Shown here piece by piece: positions 45,577-53,915 of a stretch of DNA of 64,000 nucleotides (the stretch's first letter is position 1; each line of letters begins with the position of its first letter). The translations under genes were made by a program, and so were the position numbers. The notes below the pieces were generated by a model. The model worked only from the letters and a program-made list of their open reading frames with translations. It had not been told where the DNA came from and searched no databases. Location of the stretch: contig NZ_JACHCQ010000030.1 of NCBI RefSeq assembly GCF_014205835.1, positions 23,619 through 87,618 on the forward strand, given 5' to 3'. The DNA comes from Pedobacter sp. AK013. Lineage in GTDB: Bacteria; Bacteroidota; Bacteroidia; Sphingobacteriales; Sphingobacteriaceae.

Positions 45577-46341
45577 ATGAAAAAATACAGCTTTATCCTG
45601 GCAGGAATGATCATTATAATTTGTTTTTTTGCCTTTATCGCTCAACATAAACCTGCGCTGCATACCATTGGCGATTCTACCGTTCGCAATTCGAATAAAG
45701 AAACCTGGGGCTGGGGAACACCTATTGCTTCACTGTTTGATACCACCAAAATTCATGTTGAAAATAATGCCATGGCCGGAAGGAGTACACGAACTTTCTT
45801 ATCGGAAGGTAGGTGGGATAAGGTATTGGAAACATTAAAGCCAGGCGATTTCGTTACCATGCAGTTTGGGCACAACGACGGAAGTGTACCTGATACCACA
45901 AAAGCAGGTAGAAGAGGTGTATTAAAAGGAACCGGTGAAGAAACCAAAGTATTAACCTGGCCCGACGGAAAGGTAGAAACTGTACATACCTATGGCTGGT
46001 ATATCCGTAAATTTGTGCGCGAAACCAAAGCAAAAGGCGCTACACCGATTGTACTTTCGATGATTCCAAGGAACATTTTTAAGGATGGTAAAGTGCTACG
46101 TGCCAACAACGATTTTGGAAAGTGGGCCGCAGAAGTTGCGAAAGAAGAAAACGCTTATTTCGTCGATCTGAATAAAATCACCGCCGATAAATATGATGCA
46201 CTGGGCCCCGATAAAGTAAAACTTTATTTCCCTGGCGATCACACCCATACCAATCTGGAAGGCGCAAAAGTTAATGCCCAATCTGTGGTGGAGGGAATTA
46301 AGGCGCTAAAGGATTGTGATTTGAAGAAGTATCTGCTTTAA
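45577..46341 (+). CDS. secreted CE12 rhamnogalacturonan acetylesterase (single domain)
   Basis: This 254-residue SGNH hydrolase has an N-terminal hydrophobic signal or anchor segment (residues ~5-22). Block I is TIGDSTVRN (Ser), the Gly block is AMAGRSTRTF, the Asn block is QFGHNDG and the catalytic Asp-His is in GDHTHTNLEGA. It is very close in layout to the next gene and lacks the N-terminal beta domain of the copy at 31160. It lies 27 bp after the lyase gene in the same direction. The enzyme should strip acetyl groups from rhamnogalacturonan I. Confidence 0.9.
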   Translation: MKKYSFILAGMIIIICFFAFIAQHKPALHTIGDSTVRNSNKETWGWGTPIASLFDTTKIHVENNAMAGRSTRTFLSEGRWDKVLETLKPGDFVTMQFGHNDGSVPDTTKAGRRGVLKGTGEETKVLTWPDGKVETVHTYGWYIRKFVRETKAKGATPIVLSMIPRNIFKDGKVLRANNDFGKWAAEVAKEENAYFVDLNKITADKYDALGPDKVKLYFPGDHTHTNLEGAKVNAQSVVEGIKALKDCDLKKYLL

Positions 46342-46382
46342 TAAAAGACTAAAGCTAAAAGACCAAAGGCAATATAAATCTG

Positions 46383-46460
46383 TGTAATCCAACAATCGGT
46401 GTAATCATCCCGAAGGTTGTAATCCATTAATCTGTCTAATCAACCCCCGAAGGGTGTAAT
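46383..46460. repeat. short tandem repeats of a TGTAATC motif before the second CE12 gene
   Basis: TGTAAT recurs at 46383, 46400, 46418 and 46455, with TCTAAT at 46435, giving spacings of 17, 18, 17 and 20 bases. The longer unit CCCGAAGG(T/G)TGTAAT is repeated at 46409-46423 and 46446-46460. The block fills most of the gap between the two acetylesterase genes. Confidence 0.65.
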
Positions 46461-46469
46461 TATTAAAAT

Positions 46470-47261
46470 ATGAAATCAACCAAATACCTCAACTTAATCT
46501 TACTTAGTGTATTTCTTATATTTTCTTCCTGTATCATCTTAAAGCAGCAGGATAAACCGACTTTATTCCTCATTGGCGATTCTACTGTTAAAAACGGAAA
46601 AGGCAATGGTGATGGCGCTTTATGGGGCTGGGGAAGTTTTATCGGAGATTTATTCAACAGCGAAAAAATCAATGTAGAAAACGATGCACTTGGCGGTACC
46701 AGCAGTCGTACCTTCCAAACCAATGGCTTGTGGGACGCTGTTTTGGCAAAAGTAAAAAAAGGTGATTTTGTGATGATGCAGTTTGGCCATAACGACAGTA
46801 GCCCACTAGATGATACTGCCCGTGCCCGCGGTACCATAAAAGGTATCGGAACGGAAAGCAAGGAAATTTACAACCCGATTAAGAAAAAGCAGGAAGTAGT
46901 TTATACTTATGGCTGGTACCTGCGCAAATTCATCAACGATATTAAAGCCAAAGGTGCAATACCTATTGTATGTTCGCCGATTCCACGCAACCCGGTTAAA
47001 GATAATGCAGTAGTTTTAGTCAACGATAGTTATGCAGGTTGGGCCGAAGAAGTTGCAAAGGTCGAAAAAGTAGATTTTATTCCATTAAACCAGATCATTA
47101 AAGATAAATACGCTGCTTTAAGCGCTACTGAGGTAAAGACATTTTTTACCGAGAAAGACCATACCCATACCAATGAAGCTGGAGCGAAGTTAAACTCGGC
47201 TGCAGTAGTGGAAGGCTTAAAGAAATTAAAAAACAATAAACTGAATAGCTACCTGAAATAA
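46470..47261 (+). CDS. CE12 rhamnogalacturonan acetylesterase, probable lipoprotein
   Basis: This 263-residue SGNH esterase is paralogous to the preceding gene: LIGDSTVKN (Ser), ALGGTSSRTF, QFGHNDSSP and KDHTHTNEAGA (Asp-His). The signal peptide ends FLIFSSC, with a cysteine at residue 21 placed as in lipoproteins, so it is probably lipid-anchored, unlike its neighbour. The pair suggests one periplasmic and one membrane-anchored acetylesterase. The lipobox is not a perfect match, so anchoring is a moderate-confidence call. Confidence 0.88.
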   Translation: MKSTKYLNLILLSVFLIFSSCIILKQQDKPTLFLIGDSTVKNGKGNGDGALWGWGSFIGDLFNSEKINVENDALGGTSSRTFQTNGLWDAVLAKVKKGDFVMMQFGHNDSSPLDDTARARGTIKGIGTESKEIYNPIKKKQEVVYTYGWYLRKFINDIKAKGAIPIVCSPIPRNPVKDNAVVLVNDSYAGWAEEVAKVEKVDFIPLNQIIKDKYAALSATEVKTFFTEKDHTHTNEAGAKLNSAAVVEGLKKLKNNKLNSYLK

Positions 47262-47268
47262 GCCATTG

Positions 47269-47288
47269 AGCAGGATACTACAGGATGC
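47269..47288 (+). promoter_or_regulatory. 20-bp repeat upstream of GH2-type gene
   Basis: This is the second exact copy of AGCAGGATACTACAGGATGC (first at 41032-41051), two CAGGAT half-sites ten bases apart. It sits 68 bp before the chosen GH2-type start and 8 bp after the CE12 stop, so it probably marks an internal promoter at which a second rightward transcript starts. Confidence 0.5.
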
Positions 47289-47355
47289 ATTCCTGCCAAT
47301 ATTGTGTTATTTTAACCGCCTAACCAAATACAACGGTAATAAGCCGCCCAATTAT

Positions 47356-50259
47356 ATGCAGATACAGGTTAATCGAGTTTTCAAAATGCTGATAGGCATT
47401 GCTTTTATACTTTTAAGCATTACACAAATACATGCCCAAAGCATTTCGCTTGCCGGCAAATGGCGTTTTAAAATTGATGCAAAAGATGAAGGAATAAAAG
47501 GGAAATGGTATTCCACCATTCTTCCCGAATCTGTTAATCTGCCGGGCTCGATGGCCGAAAATTTAAAAGGTGATGATATTACCCTCAAAACAAAATGGAC
47601 CGGAAGTATTTATGATAGCTCGTACTTTTTTCACCCCCGTTTAGAAAAATACCGTAAACCAGATAATCTGAAAATACCCTTCTGGTTAACCCCTGCCAAA
47701 CATTATACAGGCGCAGCATGGTATCAGAAAGATATCGAAATCCCTGCCAATTGGAAGGGTAAGAGGTTGGTATTATCTTTAGAATATCCTCATTCAGAAA
47801 CAAGGGTTTGGATAGATGATATTGAAATCGGAACCCAGTATACCTTTGTAGTGGCTCAAAATTTCGAACTGCCAGCAAATTTAAAAGCCGGAAAACATAC
47901 CATTACCTTATTGATTGATAACCGGATCAAAGCAATCAATGTAGGGCAGGATTCACACAGTTTAACCGACCATACACAGGGAAACTGGAACGGTGTGGTA
48001 GGTAAAATGGAGCTTGCGGCCGGTTCGCCTGTATATTTTGAAGATATTCAGGTTTATCCAGATTTAAAAAATAAATCTGCCAAAGTTAAAATTCAGCTTA
48101 AAGCCAGTGCTAACCAATCCTCTGCCGGGAAAATTACGCTTACAGCCACCACTTTTAATACCAAAAATATACTCCAGGTTAAACCGGTAACAGCAGCTTA
48201 CCAGATTACAAATGGAAACGGTATTTTGGAAATCGACCTGCCAATGGGTGATAAAATAGCCACCTGGGATGAGTTTGATCCGGCATTGTATCGTTTAACG
48301 GCTACTTTATTATCAAAAAATGGCCAAAAAGACGAGAAAAAGGTACAGTTCGGTATGCGTGAATTTAAAGCTGTAGGCCGAACTTTTGAAATTAATGGCC
48401 GTCCGGTTTTTTTACGTGGTACGGTTAACAATTGCGAATTTCCGTTAACTGGTTATCCATCAATGGATGTTGAAGCATGGTTACGCATTTTTAAAATTTC
48501 GAAGGCCCATGGCTTAAATCACATGCGTTTTCATTCATTTTGTCCACCTGAAGCTGCATTTATTGCGGCAGATCAGGTTGGCTTTTACCTTCAGCCAGAA
48601 GGACCAAGCTGGGCCAATCACGGTTCATCTATAGGGGATGGAAAACCGATTGATCAGTTTATTTACGACGAAACCAACCGCATGGCCAAAAATTATGGCA
48701 ATTATGCATCCTTTTGTATGATGGCCTATGGTAACGAACCACGTGGCAAGCAAGTAGAATACCTTACCAAATTTAATAATTACTGGAAGGCAAAAGATTC
48801 GAGGAGGTTGTATACAGGTGCATCTGTTGGGGGCAGTTGGCCGGTTATTCAGAATAACGAATTTATGGTACGGGCAGGTGCCAGGGGCTTAGATTGGGGC
48901 AAAAAACCAGAAAGTATTTCTACCTATGCCAAACAGATAGAACAGTTTACGGTACCTTTTGTGGCACACGAAATGGGGCAGTATTGTGCCTTCCCCAATT
49001 TCGATGAAATAAAAAAATATACGGGTGTTTATCGTGCTAAAAACTTTGAGATGTTTCAGGAAGATCTTAAAGACCACGACTTGGCTGATCAGGGGCATGA
49101 TTTTTTAATGGCTTCTGGAAAATTACAGGCGCTTTGTTATAAAAATGAAATCGAAAAAGCATTACGCACACCCAATTACAATGGCTATCAATTATTGTCG
49201 CTAAATGATTACCCAGGACAAGGAACAGCACTTGTAGGTGTTTTAGATGCTTTTTGGGAGGAGAAAGGTTATATCACTGCTAAAGAGTTCAAACGCTTTT
49301 CTAACAGTACCGTACCCCTTTTAAAAGTTTCGAAATTTGTATTTACCAATGCAGAAACCCTGGAAGCTGCCGTAGAGGTGGCGCATTTTGGTAAAGCGCC
49401 TATGGAAAATGCAAAACTCTTCTGGACCCTTAAAAACGAAAGCGGCCTAAATGTGGCGAAGGGCAGTTTCAACCCTAAAACCTTAGCTGTTACCAATTGT
49501 ATTGCCATCGGAGATATTAAGTATGCTTTAAATACAATCACCAGCGCCACCAAACTGAAATTAGAGGTTACCATTGAGGGAACTGAGTTTGCCAACGATT
49601 GGAGTTTCTGGGTTTACCCGGCACAACTGCCACAGGTTAAAAGCAATGTACATTACTGCACCAGCTTAGATGACAAAGCGCAGGCCGTTTTGGCGGAGGG
49701 CGGCAATGTTTTTCTCAATGCCGCTGGCAAAGTGGTAAAAGGAAAAGAAGTGGTGCAAACTTTTCTGCCTGTTTTTTGGAATACTTCATGGTTTAAAATG
49801 CGTCCGCCACATACCCTTGGAATTTTATGCGACCCAAAACATGCTGCTTTTAAAAATTTTCCAACCGATTATCACAGCGATATGCAGTGGTGGGAAATCG
49901 TAAATAAAGCGCAGGTAATGAATCTCGAAGATTTTCCATCGGGATTTAAGCCAATTGTTCAGCCAATCGATACCTGGTTTCTGAACCGCCGTTTAGCACT
50001 GGTTTTTGAAGCGAAAGTTGGCAAGGGAAAGTTGATTGTTTCTAGTGCCAACCTCTCGCCCGATTTAAAAGATACGCCTGCAGCACAACAGCTCTATTTC
50101 AGTTTGCAGCAATATATGATGTCCGATCAGTTCAATCCAAAATATGAAGTGGCTTTTAATACCATAAAAGATATTTTTGAGAGTCCTTCGAAAATCCAGT
50201 TCGATACCTTTACAAAAGATAGTCCGGATGAGCTAAAAGTAAAACCAAAAATCAATTAA
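47356..50259 (+). CDS. secreted GH2-family-like glycoside hydrolase
   Basis: An open frame extends up to an ATG at 47266, but the signal peptide begins at 47356 (MQIQVNRVFKMLIGIAFILL, cleaved after IHAQ), and the earlier start would run over the 20-bp repeat. The 967-residue protein has the GH2 order: jelly-roll sugar-binding domain (SLAGKWRFKID...GAAWYQKDIEIP), Ig-like domain, TIM barrel with FEINGRPVFLRGTVNNCEFP, acid/base Glu in MAYGNEPRG (~459), nucleophile candidate Glu in FVAHEMGQYCAFP (~537), and ~250 residues of C-terminal beta domains. GH2 includes beta-galactosidases and beta-glucuronidases. The subfamily is not certain, so the sugar released from rhamnogalacturonan side chains is unknown. 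Confidence 0.8.
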   Translation: MQIQVNRVFKMLIGIAFILLSITQIHAQSISLAGKWRFKIDAKDEGIKGKWYSTILPESVNLPGSMAENLKGDDITLKTKWTGSIYDSSYFFHPRLEKYRKPDNLKIPFWLTPAKHYTGAAWYQKDIEIPANWKGKRLVLSLEYPHSETRVWIDDIEIGTQYTFVVAQNFELPANLKAGKHTITLLIDNRIKAINVGQDSHSLTDHTQGNWNGVVGKMELAAGSPVYFEDIQVYPDLKNKSAKVKIQLKASANQSSAGKITLTATTFNTKNILQVKPVTAAYQITNGNGILEIDLPMGDKIATWDEFDPALYRLTATLLSKNGQKDEKKVQFGMREFKAVGRTFEINGRPVFLRGTVNNCEFPLTGYPSMDVEAWLRIFKISKAHGLNHMRFHSFCPPEAAFIAADQVGFYLQPEGPSWANHGSSIGDGKPIDQFIYDETNRMAKNYGNYASFCMMAYGNEPRGKQVEYLTKFNNYWKAKDSRRLYTGASVGGSWPVIQNNEFMVRAGARGLDWGKKPESISTYAKQIEQFTVPFVAHEMGQYCAFPNFDEIKKYTGVYRAKNFEMFQEDLKDHDLADQGHDFLMASGKLQALCYKNEIEKALRTPNYNGYQLLSLNDYPGQGTALVGVLDAFWEEKGYITAKEFKRFSNSTVPLLKVSKFVFTNAETLEAAVEVAHFGKAPMENAKLFWTLKNESGLNVAKGSFNPKTLAVTNCIAIGDIKYALNTITSATKLKLEVTIEGTEFANDWSFWVYPAQLPQVKSNVHYCTSLDDKAQAVLAEGGNVFLNAAGKVVKGKEVVQTFLPVFWNTSWFKMRPPHTLGILCDPKHAAFKNFPTDYHSDMQWWEIVNKAQVMNLEDFPSGFKPIVQPIDTWFLNRRLALVFEAKVGKGKLIVSSANLSPDLKDTPAAQQLYFSLQQYMMSDQFNPKYEVAFNTIKDIFESPSKIQFDTFTKDSPDELKVKPKIN

Positions 50260-50275
50260 GATAAGCCAAACCACC

Positions 50276-51406
50276 ATGAAGAAATTTATATTTACCTCTA
50301 CTATACTACTATTAAGCATGTCTGTCCAGCTACTTATGGCACAGAAAATCCCGAATAAAAAGGAGGTTTTAAAAGTATTAAAATTAACCAATGCTTATTT
50401 CATGGATAAATGGCCTGATGCCGGAAAATCAATCATAACCAACAAGGAGCGGCCAAGTAACATCTGGACAAGGGCAGTGTATTACGAGGGATTGATGAAT
50501 CTTTATAAAATCCATCCTGAAAAAGAATACTACGACTATGCCGTTCAATGGGGCGAAAAACATAATTGGGGTTTAAGAAATGGTATTGCTACAAAAAATG
50601 CCGACGACCAGGCCTGTGGACAAACTTACATTGATCTTTACCTGATTGATAAGCAACCTGAGCGCATTAAAGACATTAAAGCCTCTATTGACTTAGTCAT
50701 TAAATCGGGTAAGGTAAATGATTGGACCTGGATCGACGCCATACAAATGGGTATGCCCGTTTTTGCCAGATTGGGTAAATTATATAAGGATACCACCTAT
50801 TACAATTACATGTACAAAATGTATATGCATACTAAAAACATTGAAGGTGATGGCTTGTACAACGCAAAAGATGGTTTGTGGTGGCGTGATAAAGATTTTG
50901 TACCGCCATATAAAGAACCCAATGGCGAAGATTGCTACTGGGCAAGGGGGAATGGATGGGTTTTGGCCGCGCTGGTACGTGTATTAGAAATTATCCCTGA
51001 AAACGAAATCCACAGAAACGAATATTTAAAGACCTACCAGGAAATGATCAAAGCTTTGGTACCGATTCAACGTGCTGATGGTTTTTGGAATGTAAGCTTA
51101 CATGATGCTACCCATTTTGGCGGTAAAGAAACTTCGGGTACTGCACTGTTTGTATACGGTATGGCTTGGGGCGTAAATCAGGGTATTTTAGATAAGGCCA
51201 CTTATCTGCCAATCATTACCAAAGCCTGGAATGCCATGACCAAAGATGCCGTTCAAAAAAATGGTTTTATCGGTTTTATGCAAGGAACAGGTAAGGAACC
51301 AAAAGACGGGCAACCGGTAAGTTATACCAGCGTACCTGATTTTGAAGATTATGGTCTGGGTTGCTTCCTATTGGCTGGAGCCGAGGTTTACAAGCTTAAA
51401 AAATAA
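50276..51406 (+). CDS. secreted GH105 unsaturated rhamnogalacturonyl hydrolase
   Basis: This 376-residue secreted protein (signal peptide ending QLLMAQ) has the alpha/alpha barrel of GH105 (YteR/YesR): NADDQACGQTYIDLY with the catalytic Asp, WTWIDAIQMGMPVFARLG, and WARGNGWVLAALVRVLEIIP, close to the family norm in length. It removes the unsaturated galacturonic acid left at the non-reducing end by the PL11 lyase. It lies 16 bp after the GH2-type gene and 5 bp before the GH115 gene in a tight rightward operon. The presence of a signal peptide places the step in the periplasm rather than the cytoplasm. Confidence 0.92.
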   Translation: MKKFIFTSTILLLSMSVQLLMAQKIPNKKEVLKVLKLTNAYFMDKWPDAGKSIITNKERPSNIWTRAVYYEGLMNLYKIHPEKEYYDYAVQWGEKHNWGLRNGIATKNADDQACGQTYIDLYLIDKQPERIKDIKASIDLVIKSGKVNDWTWIDAIQMGMPVFARLGKLYKDTTYYNYMYKMYMHTKNIEGDGLYNAKDGLWWRDKDFVPPYKEPNGEDCYWARGNGWVLAALVRVLEIIPENEIHRNEYLKTYQEMIKALVPIQRADGFWNVSLHDATHFGGKETSGTALFVYGMAWGVNQGILDKATYLPIITKAWNAMTKDAVQKNGFIGFMQGTGKEPKDGQPVSYTSVPDFEDYGLGCFLLAGAEVYKLKK

Positions 51407-51411
51407 TTAAA

Positions 51412-53913
51412 ATGAATTTCAGAAATTTAGCTGGCTTAACAGTATTAATGTTGTTGTTCTTGCTGCCCAAACAAAATATGGCGCAAAAGAAGGGCATTGC
51501 TGTTTCTGAAATTAACAGTGTTTCATCTTTCCCAATCGTGGACGGAGGAAAGGCATCATCTATATATTTCGACGAAAAAGATGCTGAAGTAGTTGAGATT
51601 GCTGCCGAAGCATTTAAAGATGATATCCATTTGTTAACAGGTACAGCTGCTCCCGTTTTTAAAAACAACCCTGCTTTAAGTGTTTATCCGATCATTATCG
51701 GTACACTTGGACAATCGTTTTATATCGATCAATTGGCTAAGGCAGAGAAAATCGACCATCGTACTTTATCTGGTAAATGGGAAACTTTTTCAGTTTCAGT
51801 AATCGAAAATCCTATAAAAGGCGTTAAAAGGGCTTTAGTTATTGCCGGTAGTGATAGAAGAGGGACGGCTTATGGTGTTTTTCAATTGTCGAGATTGCTT
51901 GGCGTATCTCCGCTTTGTTGGTGGGCTGATGTGAAACCTGCAACAAAAAAATCGTTATACATTAAAGCCGATCTGCCTTTGGTAGAATCGCCATCGGTTA
52001 AATACCGGGGTATTTTTATCAATGATGAAGATTGGGGTATCCAGCCCTGGGCCGCAAAAATGATGGATACCGATGTAAAAGATATCGGACCAAAAACCTA
52101 CACCAAAATATTTGAGCTGCTGTTACGCCTAAAAGCCAATTACATCTGGCCGGGCATGCACCCTTCAACCAAGGCATTTTACCATTATGCCGATAATCCG
52201 GTATTGGCAGATAAATATGCCATTGTTTTAGGTTCTAGCCATTGCGAACCCATGCTCAGGAATAATGTTTTTGAATGGACAGCGAATTTTGAGCACGAAT
52301 ACGGTAAAAAACCAGGAGAATGGCGGTATGATCTGAATAAAAATGAAATTGACAAATACTGGACCGACAGGGTAGTGCAGGCTAAAAATTACGAATCCGT
52401 TTATACCGTTGGGATGCGCGGTATTCACGATGGTAGCATGCCCGGACCAAAAGATAAAAATGCAAAAGTAAAGTTGTTAGAAGAAATCATAACTGATCAA
52501 AGGACAATCTTAAGCAATAACATTACTAAACCTGTAAACTCCATTCCGCAGATTTTTTGTCCTTACAAAGAGGTTCTTTCTTTATACCAGGCAGGTCTAA
52601 AACTGCCAGATGATGTGACTATAGTTTGGGCCGACGATAACCATGGTTATATCCGTCAGCTTTCGAACCCTGAAGAGCAAAAACGCTCGGGTGGAAGTGG
52701 AGTGTACTACCATATTTCTTATTGGGGTGCGCCACAAGATTATTTGTGGCTTTCGTCTATTTCTCCATCGTTAATTTCTTACGAATTAACTAAGGCTTAT
52801 CAGTACAAGGCCGACCGCCTTTGGGTTGTAAATGTGGGAGATATTAAACCTGCTGAGATGGAAACACAATTTGCAATGGACCTGGCCTGGAATGTAAACG
52901 AATGGAAACCGGAAAACGCGGATCAATACGCTGAAAGCTGGGCTGCTGAGACTTTCGGTGCCGAATTTGCAAAACCAGTTGCCGAAATAAAAGCAATTTA
53001 TTATCGCTTGGCACAGGCTGCTAAGCCCGAGCATATGGCCAGTGTTAATTTTACTAATGAACAGGCCGAAGAACGTTTGGCTGCATATCGAAAGATTTAT
53101 GATCAGGCTAAAAGTTTAAATGAAAAGATACCGGCACGTTTAAAAGATGCCTATTTTGAATTAATTTTATATCCGGTTGAAAGTGCTATGCTGATGAACC
53201 AGAAGATTTTATACGCAAAGAAAAGTCTGGTTTTAGCCGCGAACGGCGATCAATCGGCTTTAATTTATTCGAAAAAATCAAAAAGTGCTTTTGATCAGAT
53301 CCAGTTGATTACCAAAAAATACAATGAAGAAATTGCAAATGGGAAGTGGAACGGGATGATGAGCTGGAAACCACGTGATTTAGCCGTTTTTAAAATGCCG
53401 AAAGTAGCTGATTCTGTAACTTCGAAAGAAATAGGTACAGTAGCTAAAACTGAAAATAAAATCATTCTTCGAGCCGCTGAATATGCAGAGAAATCTGTGC
53501 CAAAAGGAGTAACATTACAAACTTTAAAAGGACTCGGTTTGGGAGGGGATGGGATTTCCCTATATCCTTTTACTTTTAAGCCAATTGGTGAAACAGTGCT
53601 TCAAAATGCTGCCTTTACCATTTACAATATCGATTTTAAAACAGAGGGTGAACACCAGGTTGAAGTGAAATGCTTGCCTACCCAGGGTGTTAATGATGGT
53701 ATTAAAGTGCGGTATGCCATTTCGGTGAATAATGATCAGCCGCAGATCATTAATATTTCTCCGGCTTCGGAAAATAATACCTGGAAACAGAACGTATTAA
53801 GGGGTTATGCTTCAGGTTTAACTAAACACGAGATTAATAAAACAGGTAAATCGACTGTGAAAATTTATATGCTCGATCCGGGTTTAGTAATTAACCGGTT
53901 GGAAATACAATAA
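51412..53913 (+). CDS. secreted GH115-family alpha-glucuronidase-like enzyme
   Basis: This 833-residue secreted protein (signal peptide ending QNMAQ) matches GH115 along its length: SDRRGTAYGVFQLSRLLGVSP, YRGIFINDEDWGIQPWA, LLRLKANYIWPGMHPST, VLGSSHCEPMLR, VGMRGIHDGSMPG and DDNHGYIRQLS, with a C-terminal all-beta domain (~690-833). Known GH115 enzymes remove 4-O-methyl-glucuronic acid, usually from xylan. In a rhamnogalacturonan operon the likely substrate is glucuronic-acid-capped side chains or arabinogalactan. This is an unusual pairing and the substrate is inferred. Confidence 0.88.
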   Translation: MNFRNLAGLTVLMLLFLLPKQNMAQKKGIAVSEINSVSSFPIVDGGKASSIYFDEKDAEVVEIAAEAFKDDIHLLTGTAAPVFKNNPALSVYPIIIGTLGQSFYIDQLAKAEKIDHRTLSGKWETFSVSVIENPIKGVKRALVIAGSDRRGTAYGVFQLSRLLGVSPLCWWADVKPATKKSLYIKADLPLVESPSVKYRGIFINDEDWGIQPWAAKMMDTDVKDIGPKTYTKIFELLLRLKANYIWPGMHPSTKAFYHYADNPVLADKYAIVLGSSHCEPMLRNNVFEWTANFEHEYGKKPGEWRYDLNKNEIDKYWTDRVVQAKNYESVYTVGMRGIHDGSMPGPKDKNAKVKLLEEIITDQRTILSNNITKPVNSIPQIFCPYKEVLSLYQAGLKLPDDVTIVWADDNHGYIRQLSNPEEQKRSGGSGVYYHISYWGAPQDYLWLSSISPSLISYELTKAYQYKADRLWVVNVGDIKPAEMETQFAMDLAWNVNEWKPENADQYAESWAAETFGAEFAKPVAEIKAIYYRLAQAAKPEHMASVNFTNEQAEERLAAYRKIYDQAKSLNEKIPARLKDAYFELILYPVESAMLMNQKILYAKKSLVLAANGDQSALIYSKKSKSAFDQIQLITKKYNEEIANGKWNGMMSWKPRDLAVFKMPKVADSVTSKEIGTVAKTENKIILRAAEYAEKSVPKGVTLQTLKGLGLGGDGISLYPFTFKPIGETVLQNAAFTIYNIDFKTEGEHQVEVKCLPTQGVNDGIKVRYAISVNNDQPQIINISPASENNTWKQNVLRGYASGLTKHEINKTGKSTVKIYMLDPGLVINRLEIQ

Positions 53914-53915
53914 AT

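Noticed and set aside
47266..47355. Longer N-terminus for the GH2-type protein starting at 47266
   Set aside because: The extra 30 residues would put the signal peptide far from the N-terminus and would place coding sequence over the 20-bp repeat.
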